The position numbers and the translations under genes were made by a program. Below the pieces are notes generated by a model. It searched no databases and was not told where the DNA came from. It saw nothing but the letters and a program-made list of their open reading frames with translations. Below are positions 1 through 7,427 of a DNA stretch of 45,345 nt, piece by piece. The number at the start of each line of letters is the position of its first letter. Within the stretch, counting starts at the first letter, position 1. Source of the stretch: a virus. The DNA is taken from the IMG/VR virus record IMGVR_UViG_3300009506_000060, positions 1-45,345 of that record; one strand, written 5' to 3'.

Positions 1-144
1 TACACCGGATGCGCACCCCCCGGTTGGCACGGAACCGCCGATATTTGCGCCTCGGCGGAGGGCGCAACCGGTTAGCCCAGGACCAACGTGCCGTCCGCGT
101 ACTCCCACGGCCCGTTGCTCAGGAACTTGTCATCAAACACCAGC
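1..144. repeat. Terminal direct repeat, left copy (144 bp)
   Basis: These bases are identical to the last 144 bases of the window (45202-45345). The repeat covers the 3' end of the SSB-like gene (from base 72) and the non-coding stretch beyond its stop. Either the contig is a circular or circularly permuted genome with assembly overlap, or the linear molecule has short direct terminal repeats. The inclusion of arbitrary coding sequence favours assembly overlap, but this cannot be settled from sequence alone. Confidence 0.95.
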
Positions 145-863
145 TTCACCACGGCATTGCGGTCCGGATCGGCCTTCATGGTCTGGAAGATCTTCGCAGG
201 CAGGTCCTTTTTGGCAATGGACCCAGCCTCGGCCAGTATAGCCATCACGGCCTCCAGGGCCTTTCCCTCGACTTCTCCTCCTCCATCCTCCTCCGTTGCC
301 GCTGCCTTCGCTGCCGCAGCAGGTTTCCCCTTGGGCGTCGCCTTGGGCTTACCAGCCGGATTCTTCTTTTCACCAGGGAGAGCAAGGATCTCACTGACCG
401 TAAGGATGGTATCATCGTACTCCCTCCCGTCTGCCCTTGGGGTCTTCTTGAGTCCCGCACGCTTGGGGGCGGGCACCCGAATAAGGTGGGCCTGCATCCC
501 ATTGATGGCAGAGATGTCCGATCCGATCTTGTCCACGGGAAAACCGGCATCGATGAGGGATTTGAGGAAAATACCCCCATTGCTGGAGGCCCGGATTCCC
601 GTGACCTTACCCACGGCGATCAGTTGCATCCCATCGTCGCTAGGCATCCAATCCTGGGCTGATCCCATGGACCAGTACTGCGTCACCTCTTCTCCATCTA
701 CCTCCAGGTCCGCACGGAGGCTGGGTACAGGAGGAATTACCTTGCCGTTGTAGTCAAACATCTCGAACGAACAAGACTTGAAAATGGCGTCCACGTCGTC
801 GATGAGTCCCCCACCCTCGGTAAAGGACTCGGGGTTTAAACTAACACCTTCATTCTTGGCCAT
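72..863 (-). CDS. Putative single-stranded DNA-binding-like protein
   Basis: The product is 263 aa. The start at 863 follows an AAGGAG site, and an upstream in-frame start at 881 lacks one. The first 135 or so residues look like a compact beta-rich domain. Residues about 160-190 are a Lys/Ala/Pro-rich linker, and the last 65 or so residues resemble a helical, winged-helix-like tail. I do not recognise a catalytic motif. It sits just downstream of the helicase and, across the contig junction, just upstream of a PD-(D/E)XK nuclease and a Sak4-like ATPase. Phage Sak4 ATPases are known to be encoded with SSB proteins, so an SSB role is inferred from position and architecture, not from a clear OB-fold signature. 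Bases 72-144 are duplicated at the far end of the window. Confidence 0.55.
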   Translation of the reverse strand: MAKNEGVSLNPESFTEGGGLIDDVDAIFKSCSFEMFDYNGKVIPPVPSLRADLEVDGEEVTQYWSMGSAQDWMPSDDGMQLIAVGKVTGIRASSNGGIFLKSLIDAGFPVDKIGSDISAINGMQAHLIRVPAPKRAGLKKTPRADGREYDDTILTVSEILALPGEKKNPAGKPKATPKGKPAAAAKAAATEEDGGGEVEGKALEAVMAILAEAGSIAKKDLPAKIFQTMKADPDRNAVVKLVFDDKFLSNGPWEYADGTLVLG

Positions 864-867
864 TGCA

Positions 868-2412
868 CTACTCCTTTCCAAATGGTTTTGGTACGGTCCG
901 CTGCACCCGAAAGGCTCCGGCGAACCAGTCTACCATTAAGTGTCGGTTCCGATCCAGGAACCAGACGATGTTATTGTCGATAATAAAAGTCTCACACCAA
1001 TCGTCCTCCGCTCTCACCCCCCTTCCCGTTGCTTGGATTAGTTGTTGCATAGTAATATACGCTGTGTAGTCTCCATCCCGCTTAGACCGCGCCTTGATTA
1101 TTCCCCCACGAGTGTCTGGGTAGGGTAGCTTGCCGATGATCTGCCACCTGCACTCGTCGTAGGGGAAGTCCCATCCCGTGGCCATGGACGGGGAAACCAG
1201 GATGGCCGGAGGGTCCATCCGCTTGAAAGACCCTACCACCTGGACCGTATTGGTACTGTCGTGGGTGACCATGTGGGTTGCATATTTGCTCTGCTCCAGC
1301 ACCATGTCCCGGCGCTCGTAGCTCACGGTATGGATGATACCCTTGGTATCCTCCCGATCCCGTATAATCTGGTCTATCTTGGTTATCCATTGGCGGTATT
1401 CCATCGGTCCCATGCGGTAATTCATCCGTACCGTGGGTATGTGAATAAGGGGGCGATTGGCCAGGGGGAAGGAGTGGGGAAACTCCACCACCTCCAGTAG
1501 TGCCCGGTCCACCCCCAACAGGTCCGCCGTCTTGGGCACGCAGGTTGCGGAGGTTAGTACCACGTGGGGCACACCCAGGAACAGGATGTCCTCGGAGAAC
1601 GGGGCACCCCAGATGGGGGTGAGGGTCACATTGGTCCCATCGTCCTCCCACACCCAGTTGGAGTCCAGACGCGTGGCCAGCCGGGTCAACTTCTCCACCA
1701 GGCGCTTGAGGATAACGAATAGCTTTTCCTTGCGGGCGAACTTGGCCGCGTCCCGGTCCATGATGGCCTCCTCCAGCCGGTCCTCGGCCCACAACCTCCA
1801 GCCTATGGGGTCGTTGGGCAAGTCCTGTAGGGCGAGCACTTTGGCCTCCACTCTGGACTTACGGCTGAATTGTACCGCGAGGTGATCGATAAGGTGGTCC
1901 GGGGCCGCATGGGCCTCGTCCAGTACCATCAGGTCAAATTGTCCCAGCCCCGTGGAGTATTCGTTCTGTGCCATCCAATAGGCGTAGTTGGTAACCACAA
2001 CCTTGGCGCTATTGGCCCGGCGCAGAGCATCGTAGTATGGGCATCCCCCACCCTCCATCATGTCGCACTTTACCCCGAACAAGCACAGGCCCTCATCACA
2101 GTTACGGGACGTGTGCATGCGGCAGGTGTAGTTGCCCCGGCCCCGGATGTCTGCAAACCCATCCATGTTCCCAAAGTCCTTGAGTAATTGCTCCTGCAGG
2201 CCCTTGGTGGATGTGAGTATGACAGTACGACCAGGAATGATCTTGCCCGCAGTCATGTAGGTCAGGGACTTGCCGAACCCCGTAGGGCAGATGGCCATCA
2301 GATATCGCTTTGATGACGCTGCCATAAGGGTACAGGCTTCGTCTTGGTTCTCTCTCCATTCGGTGTACTTATCGGGAAGCCCGAATGCAACGGGCGGTGG
2401 CAATGTGGGCAT
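868..2412 (-). CDS. DinG/XPD-like superfamily 2 helicase with Fe-S-type cysteines
   Basis: This is a 514-aa ATP-dependent DNA helicase of the DinG/XPD/Rad3 type. The conserved N-terminal lead (LPDKYTEWRENQ) precedes Walker A (CPTGFGKS, about residues 42-49) and the DEAH box (VLDEAHA, about 163-169). Five cysteines lie between them (about 97, 105, 110, 116 and 124), placed where the XPD/DinG 4Fe-4S cluster domain sits. A motif VI-like QATGRGVRAEDDW is near the C-terminus. The chosen ATG at 2412 has a GGAGG site 10 nt upstream. The longer frame begins with a TTG at 2505 and crosses a small gene in another frame. It is the probable replicative or recombination helicase, in an operon with the SSB-like and nuclease genes. 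Confidence 0.85.
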   Translation of the reverse strand: MPTLPPPVAFGLPDKYTEWRENQDEACTLMAASSKRYLMAICPTGFGKSLTYMTAGKIIPGRTVILTSTKGLQEQLLKDFGNMDGFADIRGRGNYTCRMHTSRNCDEGLCLFGVKCDMMEGGGCPYYDALRRANSAKVVVTNYAYWMAQNEYSTGLGQFDLMVLDEAHAAPDHLIDHLAVQFSRKSRVEAKVLALQDLPNDPIGWRLWAEDRLEEAIMDRDAAKFARKEKLFVILKRLVEKLTRLATRLDSNWVWEDDGTNVTLTPIWGAPFSEDILFLGVPHVVLTSATCVPKTADLLGVDRALLEVVEFPHSFPLANRPLIHIPTVRMNYRMGPMEYRQWITKIDQIIRDREDTKGIIHTVSYERRDMVLEQSKYATHMVTHDSTNTVQVVGSFKRMDPPAILVSPSMATGWDFPYDECRWQIIGKLPYPDTRGGIIKARSKRDGDYTAYITMQQLIQATGRGVRAEDDWCETFIIDNNIVWFLDRNRHLMVDWFAGAFRVQRTVPKPFGKE

Positions 2413-2516
2413 TGGTCCTTGTCCTCCGTGTCCATCGGTATGCGAAATGTAATCTCCCATCCGTCCTCGGTGCGTACCACGTCCTTTATCTGTGTCCTGT
2501 GCCAATCAGTCATCAT
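2298..2516 (-). CDS. Small protein with CxxC motif, overlapping the helicase start
   Basis: The product is 72 aa and of unknown function. The start MMTDWH overlaps the end of the upstream gene and follows GGGGGAG. The central part (IKDVVRTEDGWEITFRIP) looks like genuine protein, followed by CPHCHRPL, a possible half zinc site. The last third runs out of frame through the first 115 bases of the helicase gene. The helicase start at 2412 is itself well supported, so the overlap would be real if both are translated. It could instead be only a leader that couples translation to the helicase. Confidence 0.45.
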   Translation of the reverse strand: MMTDWHRTQIKDVVRTEDGWEITFRIPMDTEDKDQCPHCHRPLHSGFPISTPNGERTKTKPVPLWQRHQSDI

Positions 2517-3030
2517 CCATCTCCCCCAGCTTGGCACTGTACGATCCCTTGAGGAACTCGCCGTACTTGGCCTGTATCTCTCGCTGGTACTTATTGCGCC
2601 AGAACCCGTCCGGCATCTGCTTTATGTGGTTTGTCATCAGTAGTATCAACCGGGTTGCCTCGCTCCGGTCCCCCCTCTCCACATGGCACTTTATCCGCTC
2701 GTCCAGTTTGGAGAATATCCGGCTGAAATCGTCGTTAAACTCCTCGTCCCGCAGTATGTCCACCATGGAGTTGACCTGGCCCAGCATGGGCAAGTCTCCC
2801 ATCTCCCCAAGCCACTGCATGTGCCGGTGCAGGGCGTGGCGTAGCAGGTCCCCCCTCGTCCTGTAGGGATACTGTTTGCTCTGGATCGTCTGTTCCACCA
2901 ACCTCGCCATCATGGGGGTACAGCGGAACCATTGTCGTGTGGTGTGGCCCTTTGCATCCGATGCGGGTACCCGGAATTCACTTGGGTCCGGCATCTCCTC
3001 TGCCTTTCCTCTTACCAGCCTTAGGGACAT
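2506..3030 (-). CDS. Ribbon-helix-helix-like protein
   Basis: The product is 174 aa. The start at 3030 follows GAGAGGAAG, and a longer frame to 3081 lacks a good site. A segment near residues 30-70 reads as one beta strand (RQWFRCTP) followed by two helices with the pattern YRTRGDLLRHALHRHMQWL. That is the usual look of a ribbon-helix-helix DNA-binding domain. The remaining helical part (LDERIKCHVERGDRSEATRL) is unassigned. It overlaps the HTH gene upstream by 53 bases and the small CxxC gene downstream. It may be a regulator or DNA-binding accessory factor. The fold call is by eye. Confidence 0.6.
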   Translation of the reverse strand: MSLRLVRGKAEEMPDPSEFRVPASDAKGHTTRQWFRCTPMMARLVEQTIQSKQYPYRTRGDLLRHALHRHMQWLGEMGDLPMLGQVNSMVDILRDEEFNDDFSRIFSKLDERIKCHVERGDRSEATRLILLMTNHIKQMPDGFWRNKYQREIQAKYGEFLKGSYSAKLGEMDDD

Positions 3031-3253
3031 TGTACTTCCTCTCTCGTAGTAGTTTTTCCATTTCATCCAGCGACAGGCCAAACTCGTCCGCTAGTGCCCT
3101 AAGGCACGGTACCGATGGATTACATTTGTGGGCAAACACCTTGCTTATGTGGCTTATGGAGTATCCGGTCCGCGTGGCAATGCGGCGGATGTGTAGGTTC
3201 CCCAGGGTCAGGCGGGGCACCTCCTCCTTGTCGGTTATCTGCAAGACGAGCAT
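2978..3253 (-). CDS. Xre-family helix-turn-helix regulator
   Basis: The product is a 91-aa protein with one HTH domain. Residues about 24-62 (IRRIATRTGYSISHISKVFA followed by NPSVPCLRALADEFGLSLDEM) match the five-helix Xre/Cro pattern, and the C-terminus is basic. The ATG at 3253 has a GGGAGGAATT site that matches the leader of the divergent gene at 3533 (GGAGGAATTATGCT). It heads the leftward replication operon and faces the PurZ operon across 279 bp, so it is the obvious candidate to control one or both promoters there. The 19-bp direct repeats at 3426 and 3492 are candidate sites for it. Confidence 0.85.
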   Translation of the reverse strand: MLVLQITDKEEVPRLTLGNLHIRRIATRTGYSISHISKVFAHKCNPSVPCLRALADEFGLSLDEMEKLLRERKYNVPKAGKRKGRGDAGPK

Positions 3254-3323
3254 AATTCCTCCCAGCGGGCAGCGTTTCCCGCGAAGAAAAGGGTACCACG
3301 GAGAGCCGCGTCCGTCAAGGGGA

Positions 3324-3352
3324 TTGCACCGCTCCGCCTTTTGTGTTATACT
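3324..3352 (+). promoter_or_regulatory. Sigma70-type promoter of the PurZ operon
   Basis: The -35 element TTGCAC lies at 3324-3329 and the -10 element TATACT at 3347-3352, with an exact 17-bp spacer. Transcription would start near 3359 and run rightward into the gene at 3533, PurZ and MazZ. The leader of about 170 nt contains the 19-bp direct repeats. Confidence 0.75.
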
Positions 3353-3425
3353 TGTTGCGTGGGAGGCAACCACTTCCCGCAGGAGGTAGCGCACGGACGC
3401 AACGGCGCACGAGCGCACAGGGGCA

Positions 3426-3444
3426 TGATGGATCCGGGGACGGA
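3426..3444 (+). repeat. 19-bp direct repeat, copy 1 (possible operator)
   Basis: TGATGGATCCGGGGACGGA is exactly repeated at 3492-3510. The flanks are also similar (GCGCAC...AGG just upstream of each). It lies downstream of the rightward promoter, where a bound repressor could block elongation or shape the leader RNA. The 66-bp spacing is a multiple of three and the frame is open, so a coding explanation is not fully excluded. Confidence 0.75.
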
Positions 3445-3491
3445 TGGTTCCTCGCGTGGCGGACGCACTACCGCACCGGCGCACACAGGAG

Positions 3492-3510
3492 TGATGGATC
3501 CGGGGACGGA
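3492..3510 (+). repeat. 19-bp direct repeat, copy 2 (possible operator)
   Basis: This is identical to 3426-3444 and ends 22 bases before the start codon at 3533. Each copy contains a GGATCC palindrome. Confidence 0.75.
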
Positions 3511-3532
3511 GGTAAGACGAGCAGGAGGAATT

Positions 3533-3871
3533 ATGCTTAGATGGGAGGACATAGAGCATCTATCGGACCAGGCCAAGCTGTACGAGATCGAGCTAGAGCT
3601 GGATCGCGAGGCCCCGTGGGAGCAAGGGCCATATCGGTCGGAAAGGTACAGACTCAACCGCTGGCGCAAGAGGATAATCCGCCGCATGCAGGGGAGAGAT
3701 CCCGGATCCTCCGTGCGGCATAGGTCTAAGCCAGGGGGAGGTATGCGGCGGGACGAATACGACGACTATTTGGTAAAGAAAAGTGCACTGCTGATGCTGG
3801 AGGAGTTGGATCGGGACGAGTGTCCCGACCCCGAATGGCATTGGCGAAACTACAACGGAATGAGGAGGTAA
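3533..3871 (+). CDS. Hypothetical protein, first gene of the PurZ operon
   Basis: The product is 112 aa and of unknown function. The ATG at 3533 follows AGGAGGAATT. The open frame extends upstream to 3341, but that part is low-complexity and lies in the promoter leader. The protein is highly charged and probably helical, with an acidic N-terminal part (DQAKLYEIELELDREAPW) and basic middle (RLNRWRKRIIRRM). It ends 4 bases before PurZ, so the two are co-transcribed. No domain is recognised. Confidence 0.7.
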   Translation: MLRWEDIEHLSDQAKLYEIELELDREAPWEQGPYRSERYRLNRWRKRIIRRMQGRDPGSSVRHRSKPGGGMRRDEYDDYLVKKSALLMLEELDRDECPDPEWHWRNYNGMRR

Positions 3872-3875
3872 ATCT

Positions 3876-4970
3876 ATGCAACGAGGAAAGTTCAATATCA
3901 TCATCGGCGCGCAGGCAGGATCGGAGGCCAAGGGTAAATTTAGCGCCTTCCTGTGCAGCCAGAGTCCACCGGATGCGCTGGTAATGGCGTCCAGCCCCAA
4001 TGCGGGGCACACGGCGTACTTACCCAACGGAGAAAAGAGGGTGTCATACCACCTGCCCATTGGAGCTGTGGCATGCAATGCCCCGATCTACCTGGGACCA
4101 GCCAGCCTAATCAACCCCAAAACCTTCGCCCAGGAGATAGTGGACCTGGGCATAGACCCAAGGCGTATCCACATCGATCCCAGGGCATCCATTATCACGG
4201 AGGGGTACATATGGTGCGAAGCCTCTGGCGGCCTTAGTGACATCGGGTCCACCCTGCAGGGCGTGGGGGAGACTCGGTGCCGCAAAATGAGGAGGGAGGT
4301 GGGACATCCACTGGTTATAGACTGTATAGAGCCTTTCCTGGCGGACGTGGGGAACGTGACGGTACAGCCTACATCCTTTGAGATCAACTCCCTGATGGAC
4401 GAGGGTGCCACGGTACTGTGCGAGATGACGCAGGGATTCGACCTGGACCTGGAGCACGGCATCGACCCGCGCTACTGCACGAGTAAAATGATCAACCCCG
4501 CAATGGCTATGGCTGAGGCCGGTGTCTCCCCCAAACGGGTTGGCACCGTGTACGGTGTGCTCCGGCCTTATCCCATACGGGTTAACAATCGGACCGGTAC
4601 CAGTGGGCCATACGGCCACAGCGCCGAACTGAGATGGAGGGAAGTGGCAGAGAGATGTGGGCACCCCAATCCGGACGAGTTGATGGAGATAACCACCACA
4701 ACCAAATTACCTCGCCGGGTGTTTGAGTTCTGCCATCACCGCTTATCCCACTTCATACAGGTGTGTCAGCCGGACGTGCTATGCCTACAGTTCGCCAACT
4801 ACATCGACTGGGATGTGTACGGGGTGGAGTCCATGTCCGGCCTTACCCCCCGTGTGGTGGACTGGATCCACCGGCTGGTCCATAGGTACAACGTCCCGGT
4901 AAAATACGTGGGGACGGGTCCGGAGTACGACGCAATGGTGATGCATCCGGGGGGAGGTGACCTATGGTAA
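3876..4970 (+). CDS. purZ: PurZ, 2-aminodeoxyadenylosuccinate synthetase (PurA family)
   Basis: This 364-aa PurA-superfamily enzyme is shorter than cellular adenylosuccinate synthetases (about 430 aa). The P-loop reads GAQAGSEAKGK (residues 11-21). Cellular PurA has G-D-E-G-K-G here, and its catalytic Asp is replaced by Ser16. That change is the published hallmark of phage PurZ, which joins dGMP to aspartate on the way to 2-aminoadenine (Z) deoxynucleotide. The NAGHT motif (42-46) is kept. Later segments such as GVGETRCRKMRREVGH and EMTQGFDLD fit the family. It overlaps the MazZ-like gene by 7 bases, placing two steps of Z synthesis in one operon. Host enzymes (PurB and kinases) would finish dZTP. 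The family call is very secure. The PurZ call rests on the Ser and the context. Confidence 0.92.
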   Translation: MQRGKFNIIIGAQAGSEAKGKFSAFLCSQSPPDALVMASSPNAGHTAYLPNGEKRVSYHLPIGAVACNAPIYLGPASLINPKTFAQEIVDLGIDPRRIHIDPRASIITEGYIWCEASGGLSDIGSTLQGVGETRCRKMRREVGHPLVIDCIEPFLADVGNVTVQPTSFEINSLMDEGATVLCEMTQGFDLDLEHGIDPRYCTSKMINPAMAMAEAGVSPKRVGTVYGVLRPYPIRVNNRTGTSGPYGHSAELRWREVAERCGHPNPDELMEITTTTKLPRRVFEFCHHRLSHFIQVCQPDVLCLQFANYIDWDVYGVESMSGLTPRVVDWIHRLVHRYNVPVKYVGTGPEYDAMVMHPGGGDLW

Positions 4971-5377
4971 AGGGGGATGTGTTTGACCTGCTCGGGTCGG
5001 ACGAACCAGAGTTTGCATTTGACCTTATACCCCCACGTGCCTTGGCCCAGGTGGCACATGTGATGTGGAAGGGTAAAGGGCATAAGTACCACTGGAGTGA
5101 GAGGTCCATCCAGGAGCACATCGGTAGGGCCATAGGGCATCTGACTGCGCACTTGGCCGGTCGCCGGGAGGAAAATCACCTGGCCAATGCGGCCTGCCGT
5201 GTGCTGTTTGCACTGGATTTGCTGTCCTCCCCTGCCCCATCCGATAGGGAGGAGGCTGACTATCTGACCTATGTGGAAATGGGGCACACGGACCCATGTG
5301 CGGAGAAAATGGCCAAAGGGGGAGGATGTTCGTGCGGTGTGGGACGTGCTCTGTACGACCCGTGCCCGTCCCCGTGA
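4964..5377 (+). CDS. mazZ: MazZ-like dATP/dGTP diphosphohydrolase
   Basis: The product is 137 aa. Residues about 17-88 carry the pattern of the phage dATP/dGTP diphosphohydrolase N-terminal family. That pattern is FDLIPPRALAQVAHV, then GKGHKY, then a helix with HIGRAIGHLTAHLAG, then EENHLANAACRVLFALDLL. In Z-genome phages MazZ hydrolyses (d)GTP to (d)GMP and so supplies the PurZ substrate. The overlap with PurZ by 7 bases strongly supports that role. The last 30 residues carry four cysteines (CAEKMAKGGGCSCG...C), an unusual tail that might bind metal. The helical domain has fewer acidic residues than typical MazG motifs, so activity is inferred. Confidence 0.78.
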   Translation: MVKGDVFDLLGSDEPEFAFDLIPPRALAQVAHVMWKGKGHKYHWSERSIQEHIGRAIGHLTAHLAGRREENHLANAACRVLFALDLLSSPAPSDREEADYLTYVEMGHTDPCAEKMAKGGGCSCGVGRALYDPCPSP

Positions 5378-5427
5378 GGCGTTCTCCGTACCGCCCCCGC
5401 AGCTCACGCCGGGGTTCGGAAACGGAT

Positions 5428-5460
5428 CGGGGGGCCTCCCGTGCCCCCCGTTTTCCTCGT
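5428..5460 (+). terminator. Rho-independent terminator of the PurZ operon
   Basis: CGGGGGG (5428-5434) pairs with CCCCCCG (5444-5450) around a 9-nt loop, followed by TTTTCCTCGTTT. It lies 50 bases after the MazZ stop and before the end of the convergent leftward operon at 5491, so it ends rightward transcription. Confidence 0.75.
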
Positions 5461-5490
5461 TTACCTTCCATTGCTACGGAGTGTCTTGTC

Positions 5491-5805
5491 CTACTCCAAT
5501 CCGTCAAATATCTCCTTAATCTGTCGCATCAGATCCTCCGATGATTTGGCCTTAATGGCACCTACCAACCGCATATCCCCTGCGATCTGGGCCATGGCGA
5601 GATGCAGTTTTAGTAAGGTTGAAAAGTGGCCTACCAGAGGAATCAGTTTGGATATGGTGTAGATTACGATCTCATCCTCGCACTCTCTGGCCGCGTTGAC
5701 GATCCTAGCCCAGTCCGCAGCCATGCGGGCTACCTCAGGGTCCTTCATTTCCTTGGCCGCATCCAGCAGTTGGACGGCCATTTCGTCTAGACATTCCTTG
5801 CACAT
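5491..5805 (-). CDS. Hypothetical helical protein
   Basis: The product is 104 aa and of unknown function. The ATG at 5805 has an AGGAGG site. It begins with a CxxC pair (MCKECLDEM) and is otherwise almost entirely helical. A hydrophobic central helix (IYTISKLIPLVGHFSTLLKLHLAM) may be membrane-associated or a helix-bundle core. It is the last gene of the leftward small-gene block and converges on the PurZ operon. Confidence 0.7.
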   Translation of the reverse strand: MCKECLDEMAVQLLDAAKEMKDPEVARMAADWARIVNAARECEDEIVIYTISKLIPLVGHFSTLLKLHLAMAQIAGDMRLVGAIKAKSSEDLMRQIKEIFDGLE

Positions 5806-5840
5806 ACCGTGCCTCCTATCCCCGCGTCTATGGTGCGCGG

Positions 5841-6206
5841 CTACCCCTGTGTTTTAAACTCTATATAGGCCGTCTCCCAGCGTTTGGTTGCTTCTTCCAC
5901 AGCCTCTTCCACCACGCCGGGGTCTACTCCCCGCAACACCAGCGCCTCACGTAGTCTGGGTCCGTTGATGGCACTACCCTTGTTCGATCTGACGTTGACC
6001 CGGCCTACCCCGTCCAACATGTACGTGTCCGATTCGAATGCCATCAGGGTTGGCAGGATCAGTCCCTTAGCCTGTGCGACCATGCGCTCACCCTCCTCAA
6101 CCATCGCCTTGCCCGCCGCCTGCCGCCGAATCGCTGCCTCCAACTCCTTGCGCACATCGCGGGGCAAATCGGGGTTGGGTGCGTACTCTTTTTTTCCTTT
6201 ACTCAT
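5841..6206 (-). CDS. Hypothetical phage protein
   Basis: The product is 121 aa. The ATG at 6206 follows GGAGGAATAGGACC. The charged helical N-terminus (about residues 17-50) is followed by a small beta-containing part (YMLDGVGRVNVRSNKGSAIN) and a C-terminal helix (VDPGVVEEAVEEATKRWETA). The layout resembles small conserved phage early proteins, but I cannot name a function. It lies 5 bases downstream of the preceding gene. Confidence 0.7.
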   Translation of the reverse strand: MSKGKKEYAPNPDLPRDVRKELEAAIRRQAAGKAMVEEGERMVAQAKGLILPTLMAFESDTYMLDGVGRVNVRSNKGSAINGPRLREALVLRGVDPGVVEEAVEEATKRWETAYIEFKTQG

Positions 6207-6211
6207 TGGTC

Positions 6212-6601
6212 CTATTCCTCCTCATTGGGGTCCATCCCCAGTCGTTTGCGGAGGGCAGCTATCCGTCGGTCCAACCTGCTGGCCCTCCCCTTGGTTATTA
6301 TCCTGTCTCTGTACTTTTCCCTGTACTTCGCCTTAGTCCGTCTGGACCGGGCCTGTTGTAGCTCTGGGTCCGGCCCCCATTCGTCATACCTTGCTACCTT
6401 ATCTGCCAGTTTGTCGAAGGATTGGCGGAAAGCGAGTTTGGCCCGGCGCTTGTCCACCCGGCCCGCATTGCACCTACCACAGACCAGTACCCGGCTTACC
6501 CTCCAATCCTCCAACTGCCAGAGGGTATCCTCTCCGGCCATTATGCTGTCGATGGCCTCGGTGGCTACCCTCTGGTTGATATTGCACCCTAGCTGGGTCA
6601 T
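6212..6601 (-). CDS. Hypothetical basic protein with CxxC
   Basis: The product is 129 aa. The start at 6601 has no clear Shine-Dalgarno and lies 26 bases after the upstream stop, so translation may be coupled. It has a VCGRCNAGR motif near residue 41, which with Cys6 might form a metal site. A very basic helical C-terminal half follows (SRRTKAKYREKYRDRIITKG). A nucleic-acid-binding role is possible from charge alone. Confidence 0.65.
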   Translation of the reverse strand: MTQLGCNINQRVATEAIDSIMAGEDTLWQLEDWRVSRVLVCGRCNAGRVDKRRAKLAFRQSFDKLADKVARYDEWGPDPELQQARSRRTKAKYREKYRDRIITKGRASRLDRRIAALRKRLGMDPNEEE

Positions 6602-6627
6602 TCGGCAGTTGAATGGCTCACACCGAA

Positions 6628-7365
6628 TCAGGTCAGGTTCGCAAGGTTGGCTGCGTTTCCCTCCTTGGCCTTGGCCGGTGCCTTGGCCTTGGGAAGCGCA
6701 TTGTGCTTGGCCTTGGCCGCTTGCGTGGCTTTTTTGCCGACCTCCCGGCCTCTGCCGTCCACCGTGTCCTCCGTCTTGGCCGCTTTGGCCGCTTTGGCCT
6801 TGGCCGCTTTGGTTTCCTCCGCGATGGATAGCTCATGCAGGTCGAACCATCCAGCCAGGTTCGCCGCACCCTCCAGCTTCTGCTTCACGTCGTGGACGAG
6901 GCCGATGGTCTGTTTGAGGTCGAACAGGGTCAGGGGGTGCTGAGTGTATCCCATGACGCGCTTGGCCCGGCAGGCCATGCGGTATAGGACCTCGACCACG
7001 AACGGGAGGTCTAACCCGGTGCCATCTTTGACCTCGAGTCCCGACTGCCCGGCCTCGGCCTCCCAGGCCAGGGGTACCGGCTCGTCCAGTAGGATGCCGA
7101 TTTTTCCTAATGCCAGTGTGGCCCGGTTCAGCAGTCTTCCCCAGGCCGGTGCCCCCTCGACCATCACGGTGACCGGGCCGAACGGACTTCCCTCCAATCC
7201 CAGCAACTCGACGTCCTTAGTCAGGGCCGATACCACATCGGCAGTGGATTTGTCATCCAGCTTCACCTCGATGACCGTCTTGGTCTTGAGGTGCCGGGTT
7301 GTGGCCAGTTCCAGTCCCTTTACTTCGTCACTGGGTCTCATGTCTGCGGTGATCAAAATGTTCAT
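6628..7365 (-). CDS. Hypothetical protein with Lys/Ala-rich tail
   Basis: The product is 245 aa. The ATG at 7365 follows GGAGGTAACACT. The N-terminal 185 or so residues look folded (alternating beta segments such as TVIEVKLDD and VTVMVEG, then helices). The last 60 or so residues are a repetitive Lys/Ala tail (AKAKAAKAAK, KAKAPAKAK) like those of histone H1-type or DNA-coating proteins. The tail sequence is GC-rich and locally repetitive at DNA level. Function is unknown. A DNA-binding tail is an inference from composition. Confidence 0.65.
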   Translation of the reverse strand: MNILITADMRPSDEVKGLELATTRHLKTKTVIEVKLDDKSTADVVSALTKDVELLGLEGSPFGPVTVMVEGAPAWGRLLNRATLALGKIGILLDEPVPLAWEAEAGQSGLEVKDGTGLDLPFVVEVLYRMACRAKRVMGYTQHPLTLFDLKQTIGLVHDVKQKLEGAANLAGWFDLHELSIAEETKAAKAKAAKAAKTEDTVDGRGREVGKKATQAAKAKHNALPKAKAPAKAKEGNAANLANLT

Positions 7366-7427
7366 AGTGTTACCTCCATGTGTAGTGTGTTGTGGTTTGC
7401 CATGTGGCCCCCAATAGGCACATGCGG

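Larger units (their letters stand above)
3254..3532. promoter_or_regulatory. Divergent control region of PurZ operon and replication operon
   Basis: This is 279 bp of non-coding DNA between two divergently transcribed genes. It holds a strong rightward sigma70-type promoter (3324-3352) and a 19-bp exact direct repeat (3426-3444 and 3492-3510). A weak leftward candidate is TTGACG at 3318-3313 with TACCCT at 3295-3290, spacer 17. The leftward and rightward candidates would lie back to back, so a regulator bound here could affect both operons. Confidence 0.65.

Noticed and set aside
9-662. Plus-strand open frames over the SSB-like gene
   Set aside because: They mirror the leftward gene in other frames, lack ribosome sites and read as low-complexity Arg/Leu/Ser-rich sequence.
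2413-2505. Longer helicase start at a TTG (2505)
   Set aside because: The TTG directly follows the previous stop without a ribosome site, the added 31 residues are low-complexity, and ATG 2412 has GGAGG at good spacing.
3341-3532. N-terminal extension of the first PurZ-operon gene through the 19-bp repeats
   Set aside because: The frame is open and the repeat spacing is a multiple of three, but it overlaps the promoter start region and lacks a good ribosome site, whereas ATG 3533 has AGGAGGAATT.
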